A stretch of DNA of 64,000 nucleotides from Lucifuga dentata. Taxonomy: Eukaryota > Chordata > Actinopteri > Ophidiiformes > Bythitidae. The notes beneath the pieces were generated by a model, which searched no databases, had not been told where the DNA came from, and saw only the letters and a list, made by a program, of their open reading frames with translations. Location of the stretch: positions 372,001 through 436,000 of the forward strand of contig VXCM01000217.1 of the NCBI GenBank assembly GCA_014773175.1, read 5' to 3'. Positions 1 to 13,855 of this stretch are shown here, in pieces. Both the position numbers and the translations under genes were made by a program. Within the stretch, counting starts at the first letter, position 1. Each line of letters begins with the position of its first letter.

Positions 1-146
1 TATTAATCATTGGCTAAAAATAAAACTTACCCAAGCACAAATTTAGGTGATGGAGAAGGTGACCAAAACTGTGCCTCTCCAGAGTATAGCTAGAAATATT
101 AAAAACAGCTTAAACCTCCCCTACATTATGTGTGTGTCTCTATTTG

Positions 147-150
<4 letters not shown>

Positions 151-210
<60 letters not shown>

Positions 211-220
211 GCGTGTGTGC
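151..220. repeat. (GT)n microsatellite
   Basis: Pure GT from 151 to 205, then interrupted by C. It produces false open frames of alternating Cys/Val. Confidence 0.98.
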
Positions 221-1587
221 GCACGTACATGGCTTTACACACATACAGTACATGTGTCTTTAGAGAGCCAAACCTCAGAGCCAGACTATCACTCATGGCC
301 AGGGCCGCATGTGTTTGGAGAACCCAACAGGCGCTGATTGCATCTGTATTTACAGTCGGCTATAAATACATATACAGATCTTTTTACAGTCTCCTCAAAA
401 CCAAAGGCGTGCTCTCAGACACCCACATGCTTGTCGCTCTGAGGCCTGTTAAATGGATGGGACTGCGTCTTTTCTGTTGCTTGGAGGACGCAGGCAGAGG
501 ACATACTGTATAGACAGACCCACTTATGCTTCACTTGTTGTTCGTGAGCTGAGATCACACGTGGGTTTGTGCGGCTTGGCGCCAAAGTGCATCATGCTTT
601 ACACACAAAGATAAATACTACGGGTGGTTATTTGCCTAAATGCTCCTCAGAGTCGCATTACAGAGCTGCATGTTGCAAATATTATTCTCATCATATAAAT
701 AAAAAATAAATAAATAAACTGCCGTAGCATTAAGGCTGTTTATGTAAATCATTGACCTCTGGTCCAACTCGACTGTCATCTGACCTCTCCAGAACCTCGC
801 TCAGCATTGTTTCGCTGCCGTGCTGAGCCAGAGGTCTCATTGTTTTTGCACTTGGGGTTTCTCTGACACATACCCAGTCTCTTGTGCTAAAATATCCTTC
901 TATGCCACACAGCTGAATTCACACCGCCAACCCTGGCTTGGTTACCCATATGCTTACTGAACGTATTTTATTTAGATAAAGAAGTTAAGTACACTGTTTT
1001 GCATTTTTTCCATTTTAACCCAATTTGAAATGCCAAGTTCCTTGTTCTCTTTCACTGCTAACTCCACTGTTGTCCTGTATGGGTGTAGAAAGCTCCGTGC
1101 CACACGGTGCCACCAGCTGCTTCTTTTCACCTGCCATAGTTAAGTTTCCCCAGGAGGATGTAATACATGCACAGAAGGTTTAAGGCTGCAGCATGCTTCT
1201 TTCAACATCCCTGTCTGAGAGTCGGAAGCTGGTGGAAGCTTTCCACTGGTCAGTTTGGGGGTGGGCGTGGCTGTCTGTGTCTGACAAATTTTGTAACTCA
1301 CCGCCTCCACCACTCCCTGAGGCACACCCACTTCACATCGCGATTGGCCAGGTGTGGTGAGATGTGGAGCTCTCTTTTTTCTTCCGGTCACTGTATGTGT
1401 GCTGCACGGAGAGAACTGAAAGTTAAAAGATGCTCAGTTTTGCTCATTTATATCTCCATTTATAAGCAAGTGGAAATCACGTAAACACACAGAAGACACT
1501 GTTATTAATTCCTCCCCTCTCCTCACGTGACAGTGTGTTTCATTTTCCAGGTTTATATGACTAATCGTATTGAGATTACAAAAACAG

Positions 1588-1593
<6 letters not shown>

Positions 1594-1623
<30 letters not shown>
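1594..1623. repeat. (CA)n microsatellite
   Basis: Fifteen CA units. Confidence 0.97.
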
Positions 1624-1624
<1 letters not shown>

Positions 1625-2839
1625 ATCGCCTCCCCGCTCCATGATAGCAGGTTGCCGACGAGGTCTCAGACCAAGTTGGACGAGCCATGTCGGAGCAAAC
1701 TGCAGCCTTTACACTATTTCTCCCAATATGCCGCATCCCTGGTGTAGCGCCATGGCCAGTTGTGTTTGTTGGAATGTTTGACCTTACCAGAATATTATTG
1801 CAAAAGAAATGTTGTGTAACACTCTGTCTTCAACTGATCTGCAAGTGTGAAAATCCCCCAACTTAAAGGTTTTCTGATAGTGAAGCCAAACTGTAATTTT
1901 CTTCATTATAAATGCTTTTACTTTTGATAATGAAGTACATTTTACTGCCATTACTTTTTTTTTTTTTTTTTTTTTTTTAAACTAAATTTCATTACAGGAC
2001 TTTTGTTCATGATGTATTTTTATGATTGTGGTATTGCTATTTTGGTCCAAATAAAGGCTGGGCGTGTCTTCAACCATTGGACAACTGGAGGGAATAGTTA
2101 AATGCTTACGTATGAATGCATCCTTGTAAGTGCAGGCTTTGTGTGTGTGCTCGTATCTGTGATTCAGAAACTCTTGAGGCTCTGAACACAGGTAGAAAAC
2201 TGGAACGGACTCAGAAACAGTGAGCAGAGAAAACACGAGTCCAAGACTTCAAGTGGAAACTATTCCAGACTGAAGTCCCATCTGCTTTCACTTTAGAGTC
2301 TGAGTCCTAAACTAAATAAAGATCCCTGAACACTTTTATTGCCCTTCTCTCTCTTTTCTATCTATCCGTCTTTCTCATCCTTCCATTCCTCTGTCTCTCC
2401 TCTCCCAAACACAGATTTGCGTTATCATTATTTTCTCGGAGCTGCACAGTCTCGGCTCATATGGCTTCATTTACACCCTCATCTCCCTTGTTGCAAATAA
2501 ATCTGATGTGAGTGGAAATGTCCCCTGAAAGGTTTAGATCTCAGTCATTCATGTGCAACATTAGAGTTGTTTTTTTGTTTTTTTTTGAGGTAATTTTTAG
2601 TTTGTTTTTTTTTCATCCTTTCAAACTTTGTCTCTTTGTCCTTAAAAATTCTTCATTGTATTGGTTGCATATCTATCTAATGGTTAACCTTAGTTTCCTG
2701 GTTGTAATTAAATATGACAGATGTGAAATGTTGCTGAACCCTCTGTAAATTATTTGGCCTACTTTTGGTCAAAATAATCATGACACAGAATCCCTGACTT
2801 TTTTGTGACATTTTTATTGTGTTTGGTTTTGTTATGGAA

Positions 2840-3400
2840 GCAAGATAATTATCATGCATGTTTGTGTATCTTATTCTGTCTGGTGAGAACAAGATAATTA
2901 TGTCAAGCTAAAGTGAAGAAGATTTTCCCTTGTACAAACATGTCAGCACAACATAAAAACTTTATGCACAAGATATCTTATGTTTTTAAAAATAATATTC
3001 TGCACACAGTATATTATCTTCGTGTGAACAAGATCTTATCTTCCAAAAACAAGTTATTATCTTGTGGAAACAAGATATTTATGTTGTTGAAATAACTATC
3101 TTGTGAGAGCAAAATATCTCGTACAAACAAAATATTATGTCATAGGGACATTGTATTGTCTGGTGGGAACAAAATATTTATGTTAAGACACTTATCTTGT
3201 GAAAGCAAGATATTATCTGATGGGGAAAAAGATATCTTCTGTAAATTAGATATTATACAAAAACAAGATATTATCTCCTATAAACAAGATATTATCTGAT
3301 GGGGAAAAGATATCTTCTGTAAATTAGATATTACACAAACAAGTTATGTTAATGGGAACAAGATAATTATCTTGTGCAAACAAGATATATTTTATATATA
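2840..3400. repeat. degenerate palindromic AT-rich minisatellite
   Basis: More than fifteen variants of AACAAGATATTATCTTGTGG recur at about 20-40 base spacing; many units contain the palindrome AAGATAATTATCTT. One block with CTGATGGGGAAAAAGATATC (about 3208-3275) is repeated at about 3292-3345. Confidence 0.75.
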
Positions 3401-4094
3401 TTTATTATTTATATTTATATATATTTTAGCACAACATAGAAAAACTGTTGGCACAATAACTTTGTGTGTGCACAAGCTAAAAATACACCAGACCTTTGGG
3501 ACATTTGAGGCTTTGTATGATGTCAAATAGCTGAAGAAAATAAAAACAAATCTACAAAGAATTTCATAATCACATTTGTTTAATCATAAACAGTTATCGT
3601 TCACTTCTCAGCGCAAACTGTTTTTAGCATTTCATCTTCCCAGTGGCTTCCTGATCATCAAAAGATGAGTGGAATACAGAATAATTTCTGTGGTACCACA
3701 GCTTTATTATCAGTACCATACTGTTTCTGTGTATGCTTGTGTGAGTTTGTGCATACATGTTTGTGCATGTGGATTTGCTGAATAGTGGGAAAGGGAAGGA
3801 GAGGGAGAGACAGAAGGATGCACTAACAACAAACACCAAAAGAACCACAAAATACTTGGTCTTTTTTATTTATGATGTCTGAGTTACAGGGAACAAAGTA
3901 AACATGTTTTCTGCGACAAAGGCATTATTTACTGTCCCTTCATTTCTGCGGTTTGAATCAGGTTTGATCATCTCAAACTTTGTCTCTGAGGCAAAGAAGG
4001 AATTTATCAGAGGAATCTGTGTTTTACAACCATATATGGCAGTACAGTAGCTTTTAATAGTACAATCAGCAGATGTGAGCATAATTAAGCATAC

Positions 4095-4529
4095 ATTTTG
4101 CTCTACTTTTTTTACTTCTACTCCACTACATTTCAGATTGAAATACTGTGTTGTTTGTTACTTTGCTACATTTATCTGATTACTGCATTTAGTTGTAGAG
4201 ACCTTAAATTTATCAAGGTAAACTTCTAAACTTAAAATATGGCCCTTGTGGCATAAAGCCATTTTTGCCAACGATTTTAGACAGAAAGAGAGAGAATTTA
4301 GAACATCTTAAACTTTTTGGGTGAAAAACCTTATTTTCGGTGGTGTCCATTTTTGGGGACTATTCTTCACAGTCTGTACTTTTACTTTTGATCCTTGAGT
4401 ACATTTGACTGCAAATGCCTATTTACTTCAGTAGACATGAATGCAGAACATAGTTGCAATTGAATATTTTTCCATTGTGGTATCAGTACTGTTTTTTTAA
4501 GTAAATGAATCCTTCTACCAACACTGACA
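4095..4529. repeat. fish 'TACTTTTACTCC' dispersed repeat, near full length
   Basis: It begins with TACTTCTACTCCACTACATT and TACATTTATCTGATTACTGC and ends with ACTTCAGTAG... and CCTTCTACCAACACTG, the two characteristic ends of this teleost repeat, probably a nonautonomous DNA element. Noncoding. Confidence 0.6.
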
Positions 4530-5955
4530 AACAAAAACATTGAGTAAAATCTGCTGTAGAGTAATGAGTGCTTTCTGCCCTGCACCAAGGGAATCTTTCT
4601 GAGTCAACACCACAACATTAAATTCAGCCATTAAACCCTCCCTGGGATAAAAAGTGCAGCTCTAGTGCAGCTGGAGGTAGACCAAGAGCAGTCTGAATCT
4701 AGGTTCAAGTGCCTGTCTGTTCTACGTTGGCCATGGGAGCTCCTACACAGTGAATTATATCCATCTGCTAATGTCATTCCAACACGCCGCCTCACCCTGC
4801 ATGGTATGGTTTGGATTGTCACACTCTGCAGCCAATGCAATCACTGGTTTAACCTTCAGGCATGTGCTGTAGCCCATAGCCAACAGAGGCCGTGTTTTTG
4901 TTTGTCTAAACAAACATGACCCGTTTTGATGTGAGGTTTATTTCAGTTTCAAGTAACACACAGCAAAGAGAGGGATTGGAGTTGTTGGGCGCTGAACAAA
5001 GATTTCTTCAACCATACAAATAATTCAATAAGATGAATGAAAAGCCGGTTGAGGCCGAGCAGATCTGGAGAGGTATCTGGTGAAGAGAGAGATGACGATG
5101 AATTTGTGACTAATCACGTGTTCCAGTGACACATGTACTGTGTTTTTGATGACAGGTTACTGATGTTCAGTCTAAATAGCTGTGACAGGCTTGATGATCC
5201 ACGTCAGCAGCAGCGGAAGCAATACATAAAAACGTTGCTTAGGAAAAAATAAATGGAAAGGCCCCGTTACAAGTGAAAGTCCTGCATTCAAAATTGTATT
5301 TGCATAAAAATAAACAGGAAGTACCAGCAATACTATCGCAAGTAAAACACATCATGAATGTTCCTTTTCAAAGTATTAAAAATTATTGGAGTTAATAAGG
5401 AAAATTTTATGTATGAGCTTCAGTTATCACAGCGCTTATTTAGCATGACGCTGTGCAATAATTGTGATTTTTTTTTTAATGAATCTCCCTCATTGATAGT
5501 AATATATCTTAACAAAAAGGGCCAAAATTTGGAATACAAGGTTTCCACCCCTCAGTGTGGGGAAAAACTTGTATTGTACAAATTCAGTAAATTTTGAAAA
5601 AATAATAACAACTCTGGAATAAAACAGTAGCTTTAAAAAAAAACAAAAAAAACTCTTCAGATAGTTTTGAAAATACTTTGTATCATTAAAGTAAAAAAAA
5701 AAGGAAATAGATTCATGGTTTGTACTCAATACCAGCATGCCAAATTTAATGCTATAAAGTCACTTGTAGGATACAGCTGTCAGATAATCGTAGGCAGTAA
5801 AACTTTCATATTTCCATCTGAAATGAGTAGAAGCAGCACAAAATAGAAAACTCATGTTCAAGTACTTCAAGCACTTCAATAAATTTACTTATTTTCCTCC
5901 CCTGTAGGTCAACAAAGGGAAGCTACACTACGTTCAGTCTGCTATCAGGGTCACA

Positions 5956-5993
5956 GTGGATGTGGATGTGTTGCTGCACACATCCACATCCAC
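5956..5993. repeat. perfect 16-bp hairpin, 6-nt loop
   Basis: GTGGATGTGGATGTGT pairs with ACACATCCACATCCAC around TGCTGC. Noncoding context. Confidence 0.85.
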
Positions 5994-7919
5994 AGTCCAC
6001 AGCCTCCCATCCATCTAATTCCTCCCATGGGAGTCTAACCAGCCTCTCAGGCGCTTTGAATAAGGCATGAACTACAGATTTGTCTTTTTGTCTGAGGTGA
6101 TGCTCCTTCTCTCTCGTTGCTCTCTCTTTCTTTTTCTGTGTCCGTACCTTCCTTATTTAAATTCACAACGGGATCTCTCTTCATTAAAGCAGAACCGGTC
6201 TGGGCCTCACACACCTGCCCTTCTCCTTCCCTCTCGTCCGTTTATACACAACTTTCTCCATCTCCTTGGGGTTTTTTTGNCCTGCCCTTCTCCTTCCCTC
6301 TCGTCCGTTTATACACAACTTTCTCCATCTCCTTGGGGTTTTTTTGTGGTGAAGAGGGTAATTTATTCATCTATTGATTTGCTCGCTTGTATGTTTGCCC
6401 CCTGTGGGTGAGGATGATTCTCTGTGGGAGTTTTCAGTTGGCTATAGCCACTGGGGTTGGATTGAATAGATAAGTTAGTCACTCTAACACAGAGACATGA
6501 AGAGTGTGAATCAAAAATTAAAATGCAAGAAGGAGGTGGGGGGGGNGGGGGGGGGGGTTCTTGTTGTTTGAGAATAGCTTGTTGTTTGCTAAGCCAAATT
6601 TCTGTGAGGGATTTGTGTTTTATAATTCCGTCTGGGTCATAGTCGGCCCCCCTAGAGGTCAAAGGTCAAAATACAAAGAGCTTAAGAGGGGTGAGAGGTC
6701 TCAGGGGTGAATGACTGTGGAAAACGCAAACTAAAATGGTAATCTGATGCCCGTTAGAGGTAATTTATGTAAAACTGTGCAGAAAGTCATTTGCCATCTT
6801 AGAGCTCAGAATGCAGCATGACTCAAAAGAAGATTTACTGCTCCACAACACAACAAATCTCACACACCTGGCAGAGCCAATCATGTATGCTGCCTCCATG
6901 CCGTAATCGCATTTTTAGCCAAAGTGAACACAAACTGTTTAAGAAAATGAGTATAATAAGTGTGAACAGAGTTTTTTAAAAGGATTAGCATTGGTTTTAG
7001 TAGCTCTTTGACATCTTTGAAGTCTTCCGTACATTTTGTCAAACATAAAACAGATGCGTATTCAATGTTAATTAGCATCAGACCTGAACAATCTGAAACT
7101 CAGCAGTATTTCCACATTCAGTCCTGGAAGCAACAGTCTTTGGAAAGCAACCATCTCCAGCTCCTTTAGTTTTCATTTATGAGAAAATGAGAAATAACCG
7201 TATTAGCCAAGACAGTCTAAAACTTAATCCACAGAAGATGAAAATTCTAAATTTGTCCATTTCTTCTGCCTTTTATATTGAATCACACTTTATTGGTGTT
7301 CACTGGTACTGATTGTGAAGAATGATCCGTCAGTGTTAAAGTATTGAAGCTTTAACATGTATCTGCTACATATTAATGCATCAATAATGAAAGGTTTGAG
7401 ATACAAATTTTTACAGACAGTGTGAACAACCATGTATCTTCAATTTTGGAGAATTTGGACAGTTTGGGATTAAATAATGAAAATTCTGGAATGGTATAAA
7501 TGGAAAAAAAAGGAAAATACAAGCGGGTAATTCATTAAAAACAATGATAACTACACAACATCAAAATAAACATCAAGACAACCAAAGCTCATTCTTAAAG
7601 CTTCTCTTTTGTTAACCAGTGCATTGTTGTACCATTACAACACATTAGGGTGTGCCACAGGCAAAAGCCAATGAAGGTCGGCATGGTAACGAGATGCTTC
7701 ATATTAAAGGGCCACGTTTATGCTGCTTCACCATGTCAAAGTGAAATTGACATGTTAAATTGGCAAAAGAAACCTAAATTCTCTGCTTTAGAGATCATTT
7801 ATTTGTGAAGATAAGAGAGATAAGAGATGCAGGCACTACTGGGAGTCCCAGTGCATGGGAACCTGTATAAATTACACAGCACCACCAATACTGCATGAAA
7901 TGGTCTCTTATTGTATTTA

Positions 7920-8085
7920 AAGTCTGTATCTGTAAAATTTCTGGTAGTTACAGTCACAAAGTGGAGTATAAAGTAAAATATTAATCGCTGAAATGTAAGG
8001 GAGGAAAAGTAAAGTAGCGCAAAATGGAAATACTCAAGTAAAGTACATATGCTTCAAAGCTGTACAGTACTTGACTTAATGAACT
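7920..8085. repeat. fish 'TACTTTTACTCC' dispersed repeat, partial, reverse orientation
   Basis: GTGGAGTATAAAGTAAAATA and ACTCAAGTAAAGTACATATG are reverse-oriented family words. Related scraps lie at about 5270-5350 and 56735-56870. Confidence 0.45.
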
Positions 8086-8835
8086 CATGAACTTTCCTCC
8101 TCTGTTATAATATAATATTGTACAATATACTGTATATTTTACCCTTTTGGCCATTTGACCGAGTTCACAGAAGCAGCTAGGAAAGAGGACCGGCCTGGTT
8201 ATAATTCAGGATAAAAAATCACTTTGCAGTGGCTGAAGTGAACTGAGCTTCAGGCAGTCAGATGCATTAAAGTGGTTCTTAAACTTCCACAGATGATGTA
8301 CAGCAGTAAGACCCTTTTCTGCTTTGCCATAGAAAGATATAGAGTGCATGCTAGAAGGTGGCGGGGATGGGGATGAAGGGTCGAAGCTGAATATGTTTCA
8401 TAACTGTGAAGGATGGATGTCGCGGTAACAGCAGCAGGATGAGCAGCTTTCACAATAAGCCACAATGAAAAGCTCTGAGATGTTATGACAGACAGTGTTA
8501 CAAGCTGCATATGTTCAGAATAAAGTCCAGGCAGTTTTTCCTGAACTTTATGTTTCTTTAGTAGAATCAGAATTTTGAAGAGAATGCAGGGATGACTGGT
8601 TTTCTGACTGGTTTTAATTGGCTTAAACTCCAGGTTTGATCCAGTGAGCATCATATCTCTGTGGGTATTAGAGGATGCCAGCAGAGCGAGGGAGAAATGT
8701 AATCTTACAATAATACAAAAACAGTTCAGTCAGTTATCATAACTTTCATAACATATGGAAACTTGTAATCTACTCTGCACAGCCATTATTGTAGTTACAT
8801 TGAGGGCTTATAGAACTAAAATGCAAGCATTTAAA

Positions 8836-9000
8836 TGACCTTACCAGTGGTTTTGCATGTTTGAGCTCAATATATACAACCTGCTTTACTGCTAAACATT
8901 TCCTAAAACATACTACTGGAGCATAAATATTGTTTTCTTCTCGAACTTTTTCCCAAACTCAACCTCTCTTTTAGACATATCGTTTTCAGCACCAACAGAA
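8836..9000. mobile_element. MITE family A, solitary eroded end
   Basis: GACCTTACCAGTGGTTTTGC, TTGAGCTCAATATATACAAC and ACATACTACTGGAGCA match the family end; no partner end is seen nearby. Confidence 0.55.
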
Positions 9001-9283
9001 AGTCTCCCTTTTGATGTCATAGCCTGACTTTGGTCATAAAAGCCTTATCACATCTAACAGGGCTCCTCATGACCTGCAAACTGAATTTGATTTGCAAAGT
9101 TAATGGAGTCCCTCTTTAGTTTTTGAAAAGTTAAAATTTGGAGATGCACAATTTTTACATGTCAACAGCAAAATCTTATTTCAAGTTGAATGTAGCAGAA
9201 TAAATAGAATGTTTCTCACAATGTAAATGCACAAAGGACTGTACTTAAGTGCAGTACTTAAGTACCGTAACTAAATTATTGAA

Positions 9284-9798
9284 TTAATGGACCATACCAT
9301 TTTGCATGTTTGAGCCTAATATATTCAGTTTTCATACACGTAACGTTACTGACAATCATTTCNTTTTGCATGTTTGAGCCTAATATATTCAGTTTTCATA
9401 CACGTAACGTTACTGACAATCATTTCCCAGGTCAGTTTTTTATTCAGTTTTTTATTTTAGAAGCTACATAATTTTAATGTTTAAGTGCAATAAAAAGCAT
9501 GGAGTGAATGTATGTCTCCACCGGGGAATATAGTCCTAAAAGAAGACCTACATTTATCGATAAATTTAAACGGCCATGACTTCATAAGGCTGCGTAACTA
9601 TTAGCAGGAGAAACATTGATTTTTAAGGTGGGTGTATCTCTTGAATACTTGATTTTGAAAAATTAAGAGATTTTACAAAATATCAGGAAAGCCGAAATAC
9701 TGTTTTATCCTTTGTGAAATGATTGTCAGTAACGTAACATGTATGAAAATTGAATATATTAGGCTCAAACATGCAAAATGGGCAGTATGGTCCTTTAA
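9284..9798. mobile_element. MITE family A copy 1 (TTAA-ended, about 90-bp inverted ends)
   Basis: Left end TTAATGGACCATACC, right end GTATGGTCCTTTAA; the outer 80-90 bases (TTTGCATGTTTGAGCCTAAT etc.) are inverted copies. The internal marker CACCGGGGAATATAGTCC is in forward orientation. 9300-9362 is falsely repeated after the n at 9363. No coding capacity. Confidence 0.85.
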
Positions 9799-11953
9799 AA
9801 TCAAATGGACCTCCTAAAGTTGTTAACACTAGAAATCAGCTGTATGAGGTGCGTTTGGGCTGCACTCAGTCACACTGTGGTTGCACGATTATCACAGCGG
9901 CTACAAACAGTTTGTAGAGCTGCTTTAGTTTCTATTTTTTTTCTCTCAGTCCAAGTTCACAGTTTTTCATAAAACCTCTAAACACACCGACGTTCAGTCA
10001 GAACACAGAGAGAGTGAAATACACCGTGACCATATAAGGGTATTGTGGAAACTCAGACGCAGCAGATGTGTGTATGTTTGTGTGTGAGTGTATGTGAGAG
10101 AGAGAGAAAGAGATGGAGAGAGAGAGAGAAAATGAAATGAAACGGGTACACAGAGATGCACATGTACATAAAGTATACTTGCATCTTTTAGATATTTGTA
10201 CTTAAGTAATTCCACTTTGTGTCCTAATTCCTACTTCAACTTAAATACATTTCAGCTGGAATTCAGGGGAAAATATTGTAATTTTTACTCCACTACGTTT
10301 ATCTGATGACTGCAGATTAGGATTTTTCATTAAACATTACATTTCAAACTCATAAAATATTGCCGTTGTCAGGTGAAAACCTTGTATCTCAGCCTTGTTT
10401 TAGGTTGATTGCATGATGAATTTTGGACTTTATTTAAAGAGTTTTAGAAAGGAGATGTGGTCAGAGAACTTTGTTACTGTAGGAGAGAATCGAATAACTG
10501 GATTACTATTTTAAACAAATTAGAAAAGAAAAAGAAACACAGAAAATGATCCCCAAGCTCCAAGTGTTGCAGGGATCATCCAAAAGGTTCATTTAGATAT
10601 TTATGAACATTAAGGGGGTTTTCCAGAGATGGTACATTGATATTTAGGAAAATGGTGAGAGAATTTTTGTTACTCTAGGGAAGATTGTAATTTTTTATTC
10701 GGATGTTGCATTAAAGTATACGTGTTCCTCTTTATTCCATGGGAATAAAGCAACAGCCTTCTCAATGTACAATAAAATGTTTGAATCAATCTTGAACTGT
10801 GCTTTTTTTCCTGACATGCCTTATGCTTTTTTTTCTGTCTCTGTCCCAAAGACAACACAGAGGCGAAGACTCTTTGCCAGGGTGCGAGCAGCAGTATACT
10901 TTCTTCATTTTACAGTGTCCCATGTGGTGCTCTCAGTCCAAACATGTCAGAGTCACGGGGGGATCCTGCAAGAACGCAAGAATTCTTCATCCCCTAGAAG
11001 CTTGTCTGAGCCCTGCATGCACAATGTGTCTTAAAGGAGTTCAGAGACAAAACATGGAATGGGTTTGGAGTGAATACAAGAATGAAAAGAAGGGAAAATG
11101 GAGGGAAATTGAGAAAGTGTGAAATCTATGGTTAAGAAAGAAAGCAGGTGGGCTGAGCAGTGGTGGATTTGCTCCATGAAGAAACTCATATGCAGAATAT
11201 AAAACTCACTTCAGGATAACCTTGCCAAACCTGACTCACGTACACACATCACCCACAGAAAGCGTGGAAAATCTCTCAACCTGAAACCCAGGACACACAC
11301 ACAGAGGCTGCAGTTTTAAAAGCGGAGGATCCCTGGAATGCAGGGTTGAGTTTTTAGACCCATCAGTTGACCTCTCATTCTCATACATCATTACAAATTC
11401 CTGCTAAAATGCTGCTCTATATTTTAATTGACCTGACAGCTGAGTTCATGTGGAGAGTTCTCTGGTTTGCAGGAGAGAGGCTTACGAGTGGCCCTCTGGG
11501 TGGCTGTGGACCCCTGCATACCTAAATCCCACTAAGCTCTCCATAAAGTAACCTCTCTTCAGGAATTCATTTCCAGAAGAGGCTGTATGTCTTTCACAGT
11601 CTCTGTTAGGTCCCGCTGTCCCTCCATCAGGTATGCAGACGAGCTCCGTGAGTTCCCTTATGAATCTGTAAGTGTGCCTTATAAATGTAAAATGTGGAAA
11701 AAAATACTGTACTGGAAACAAACTATTCTGTAATCTAGTACGATTTTTTTTAGATGAACTAATCAATGTAAGCAAAAACAACATAAGCTAGCATAAAAAG
11801 CTGCACACAACAAAACGTCAAAGATTTTGATTTAAGCCTGTTTGACTTCACATAAGCAATGAAACTTCAGGAATTTAGGTTATAGGTGTTTGAAAGTAGA
11901 TTATTTGTCTTATATTGGGTTCATTTTCTGTGTTAATGTGTCTTTATAACAGC
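9799..11953. other. noncoding DNA
   Basis: A (GA)-rich patch at about 10096-10128 and an eroded dispersed repeat are visible. No exon with convincing splice sites and family motifs is seen. Confidence 0.55.
10168..10395. repeat. fish 'TACTTTTACTCC' dispersed repeat, partial
   Basis: TTTGTACTTAAGTAATTCCA and TTTTACTCCACTACGTTTAT are the family words; both ends are eroded. Confidence 0.5.
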
Positions 11954-12400
11954 ACTAGTGCAGTGCCCGTTCAAAACATGCCTATTCCTAACGGGCCGGA
12001 CGTTATGGTGTGTGTCACTTTTCTCTTTCATACAAAGCTAGAACTTAATAAACACTTAGAACTCCATTTCCCTTCAGTGTTCAACAACTAACTATTGATC
12101 TGAAACAGTAGATAATTATAATGTTAGCGTTAGCGTAGTTTTGTTTGGTGGCTAACAACAGGACAGTAGCAGCATGGCTATTGTAGGATAGCAACGCTAG
12201 CTATCATGGTTTGCCAACAATAGCATTGTCTCCTGGTAGCATTGTTAGCTATAGTTAGCTCCAGTACAACATAAAGTTTAGCTTCCAATGTAGTGGAACA
12301 TAACTACTTTTTCTCTGCACAGCACCGTCAAAACAACTTCAACTTCCTAAACAATTCCTTGTGAGCTAGCTTTGTTTGCTGTACAGAGTCGGGTTGAGAC
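11954..12400. mobile_element. partial copy related to the ACTAGT fold-back element
   Basis: ACTAGTGCAGTGCCCGTTCA, CGTTATGGTGTGTGTCAC and GTGAGCTAGCTTTGTTTGCT match the left arm of the element at 25531. Unrelated GCTAGC-rich DNA lies between the matching blocks. No right arm found. Confidence 0.5.
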
Positions 12401-13855
12401 AAGTTATAAATTTTCTTGCTTGTTCTAGTGATCTACTTTAAGAATCCCATAGACGATGAGATTTCAGGCTGTCCCAGACAAAAGACAACAACTGAGAAAT
12501 GTAAAGAAACCGCTGGCCAATCAGACGTGTTTAGCCAATCAAGCTCTCATCATATATTGTGGAGTTAGCAGTGACAAGGAAAATTGGACATTTGTGGGGA
12601 AAAATAGCAAAAACAAAAAAAAAATCTATTAATTGAAGAAAATCAGCTCTCTATTTAACTAAGTCATAATTGTAATCCATCCCTTCATCTTCCATCTGGG
12701 AGGGACTAACTCTGGATCAAGTGAACGCCCCCAATCTAGCTAGTCAGGTGTGGTCGAGCAGGAAAACATAAAATGCTGTGGTACTCGAGTACCAGGATTG
12801 AGAACCACCTATCTCGTCCATATTGTGCCTAATAAGATTATTTAAGAAAAAAGACTGAATCACCTTAAATCAGTGTTTCAGACTTTGTTGAATTCCTGAC
12901 TTTGCGGTGTAAGTGATAATTATTGCATTTAGGCTTTTCATCGATTCTCATGAGTGGAAGATTCCACAAATGTAAACACAGCACATTCCCCGTGTCTGGA
13001 GGCGAATGTACGTACAGTCATTTCCTCTCTCCGCATCAACTTCCACAGCAGCTAAAAGCCACAGGTCAGCAACTGGCTTTACTTTATGTATTTATCATCT
13101 CCAAGATGTTCTGGCAAAAATTAGCTTGGAGGAGCTGCAGAGGAGGAAAAGCAAACAAGAGAGAAAGGAGAAGGAGGAAAGTGAGGAGGAACAGGAAAGG
13201 TTATTTGTTTTTTTGCTGGGGGAAGATGGTCTTGTCATTTTAAAGGGTTTGGAGGGGATGTTTGCTCACACTCTTAATGGCTTAAAAGGGGTGGAACCAT
13301 CTATCTTTCTCTCCACACATTTCAGGGGGAAAGCTCTGGGGGCACAGACCAATCCTGACAATGAATGTTTGTGCAGATTCAACAGATATCCCTAAAACAC
13401 ACATGGAAATACACTGTTATAAAGGTATATCACTGTGGAACATCTATTATTCTGACATCAAGTAGGAAAATAGTCCATATTATTAATATTCTGTGAAATC
13501 AGTTTAAATATATTAATGCACTTATCAGTTCAGGTTAATGGGATTTTTTTTCCCCACAGAGTTCAGTAACTTAAGGAAAACAAAAACCGTTCAGTACTCA
13601 GTCTCAAAGAATATTAGCAGTTAGGCAGTATGTTTATCAAACATATATAATAAAAATATATGGTAAAATAATGTTGTATATAACAACGGGTTGTGGGTGT
13701 ATTTATTACACAGTTCCATATAACTACTTAACATTTATAAGTCTGCACTGCATGTATACATGTTAAATAGTCATGAATAACAGGTTCTTCCACTTCAATA
13801 ATTAATTCAATCTGCATTTGCAAATGTAATAAACTGATTGTGTTGTTTTTTTCAG

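Larger units (their letters stand above)
1..2839. other. noncoding DNA with microsatellites
   Basis: (GT)n, (CA)n and a 24-base T run (1955-1978) are the only structures seen. The open frames here are short and lack splice context or known motifs. Confidence 0.6.
3401..8835. other. AT-rich noncoding DNA
   Basis: It contains TACTTTTACTCC-type repeats, a perfect hairpin (5956), a 66-bp duplication around the n at 6280 and a G-run join at 6546. No gene is recognised on either strand. Confidence 0.6.

Noticed and set aside
47..513. Overlapping frames with long Cys/Val alternation
   Set aside because: They are translations of a (GT)n microsatellite.
6067..6411. 114-codon frame with a repeated peptide
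   Set aside because: The repeat comes from the duplicated 66 bp around the n at 6280, and the frame has no motif or splice context.
8250..8654. 134-codon frame on the - strand
   Set aside because: No known motif, low-complexity hydrophobic composition, no splice or promoter context.
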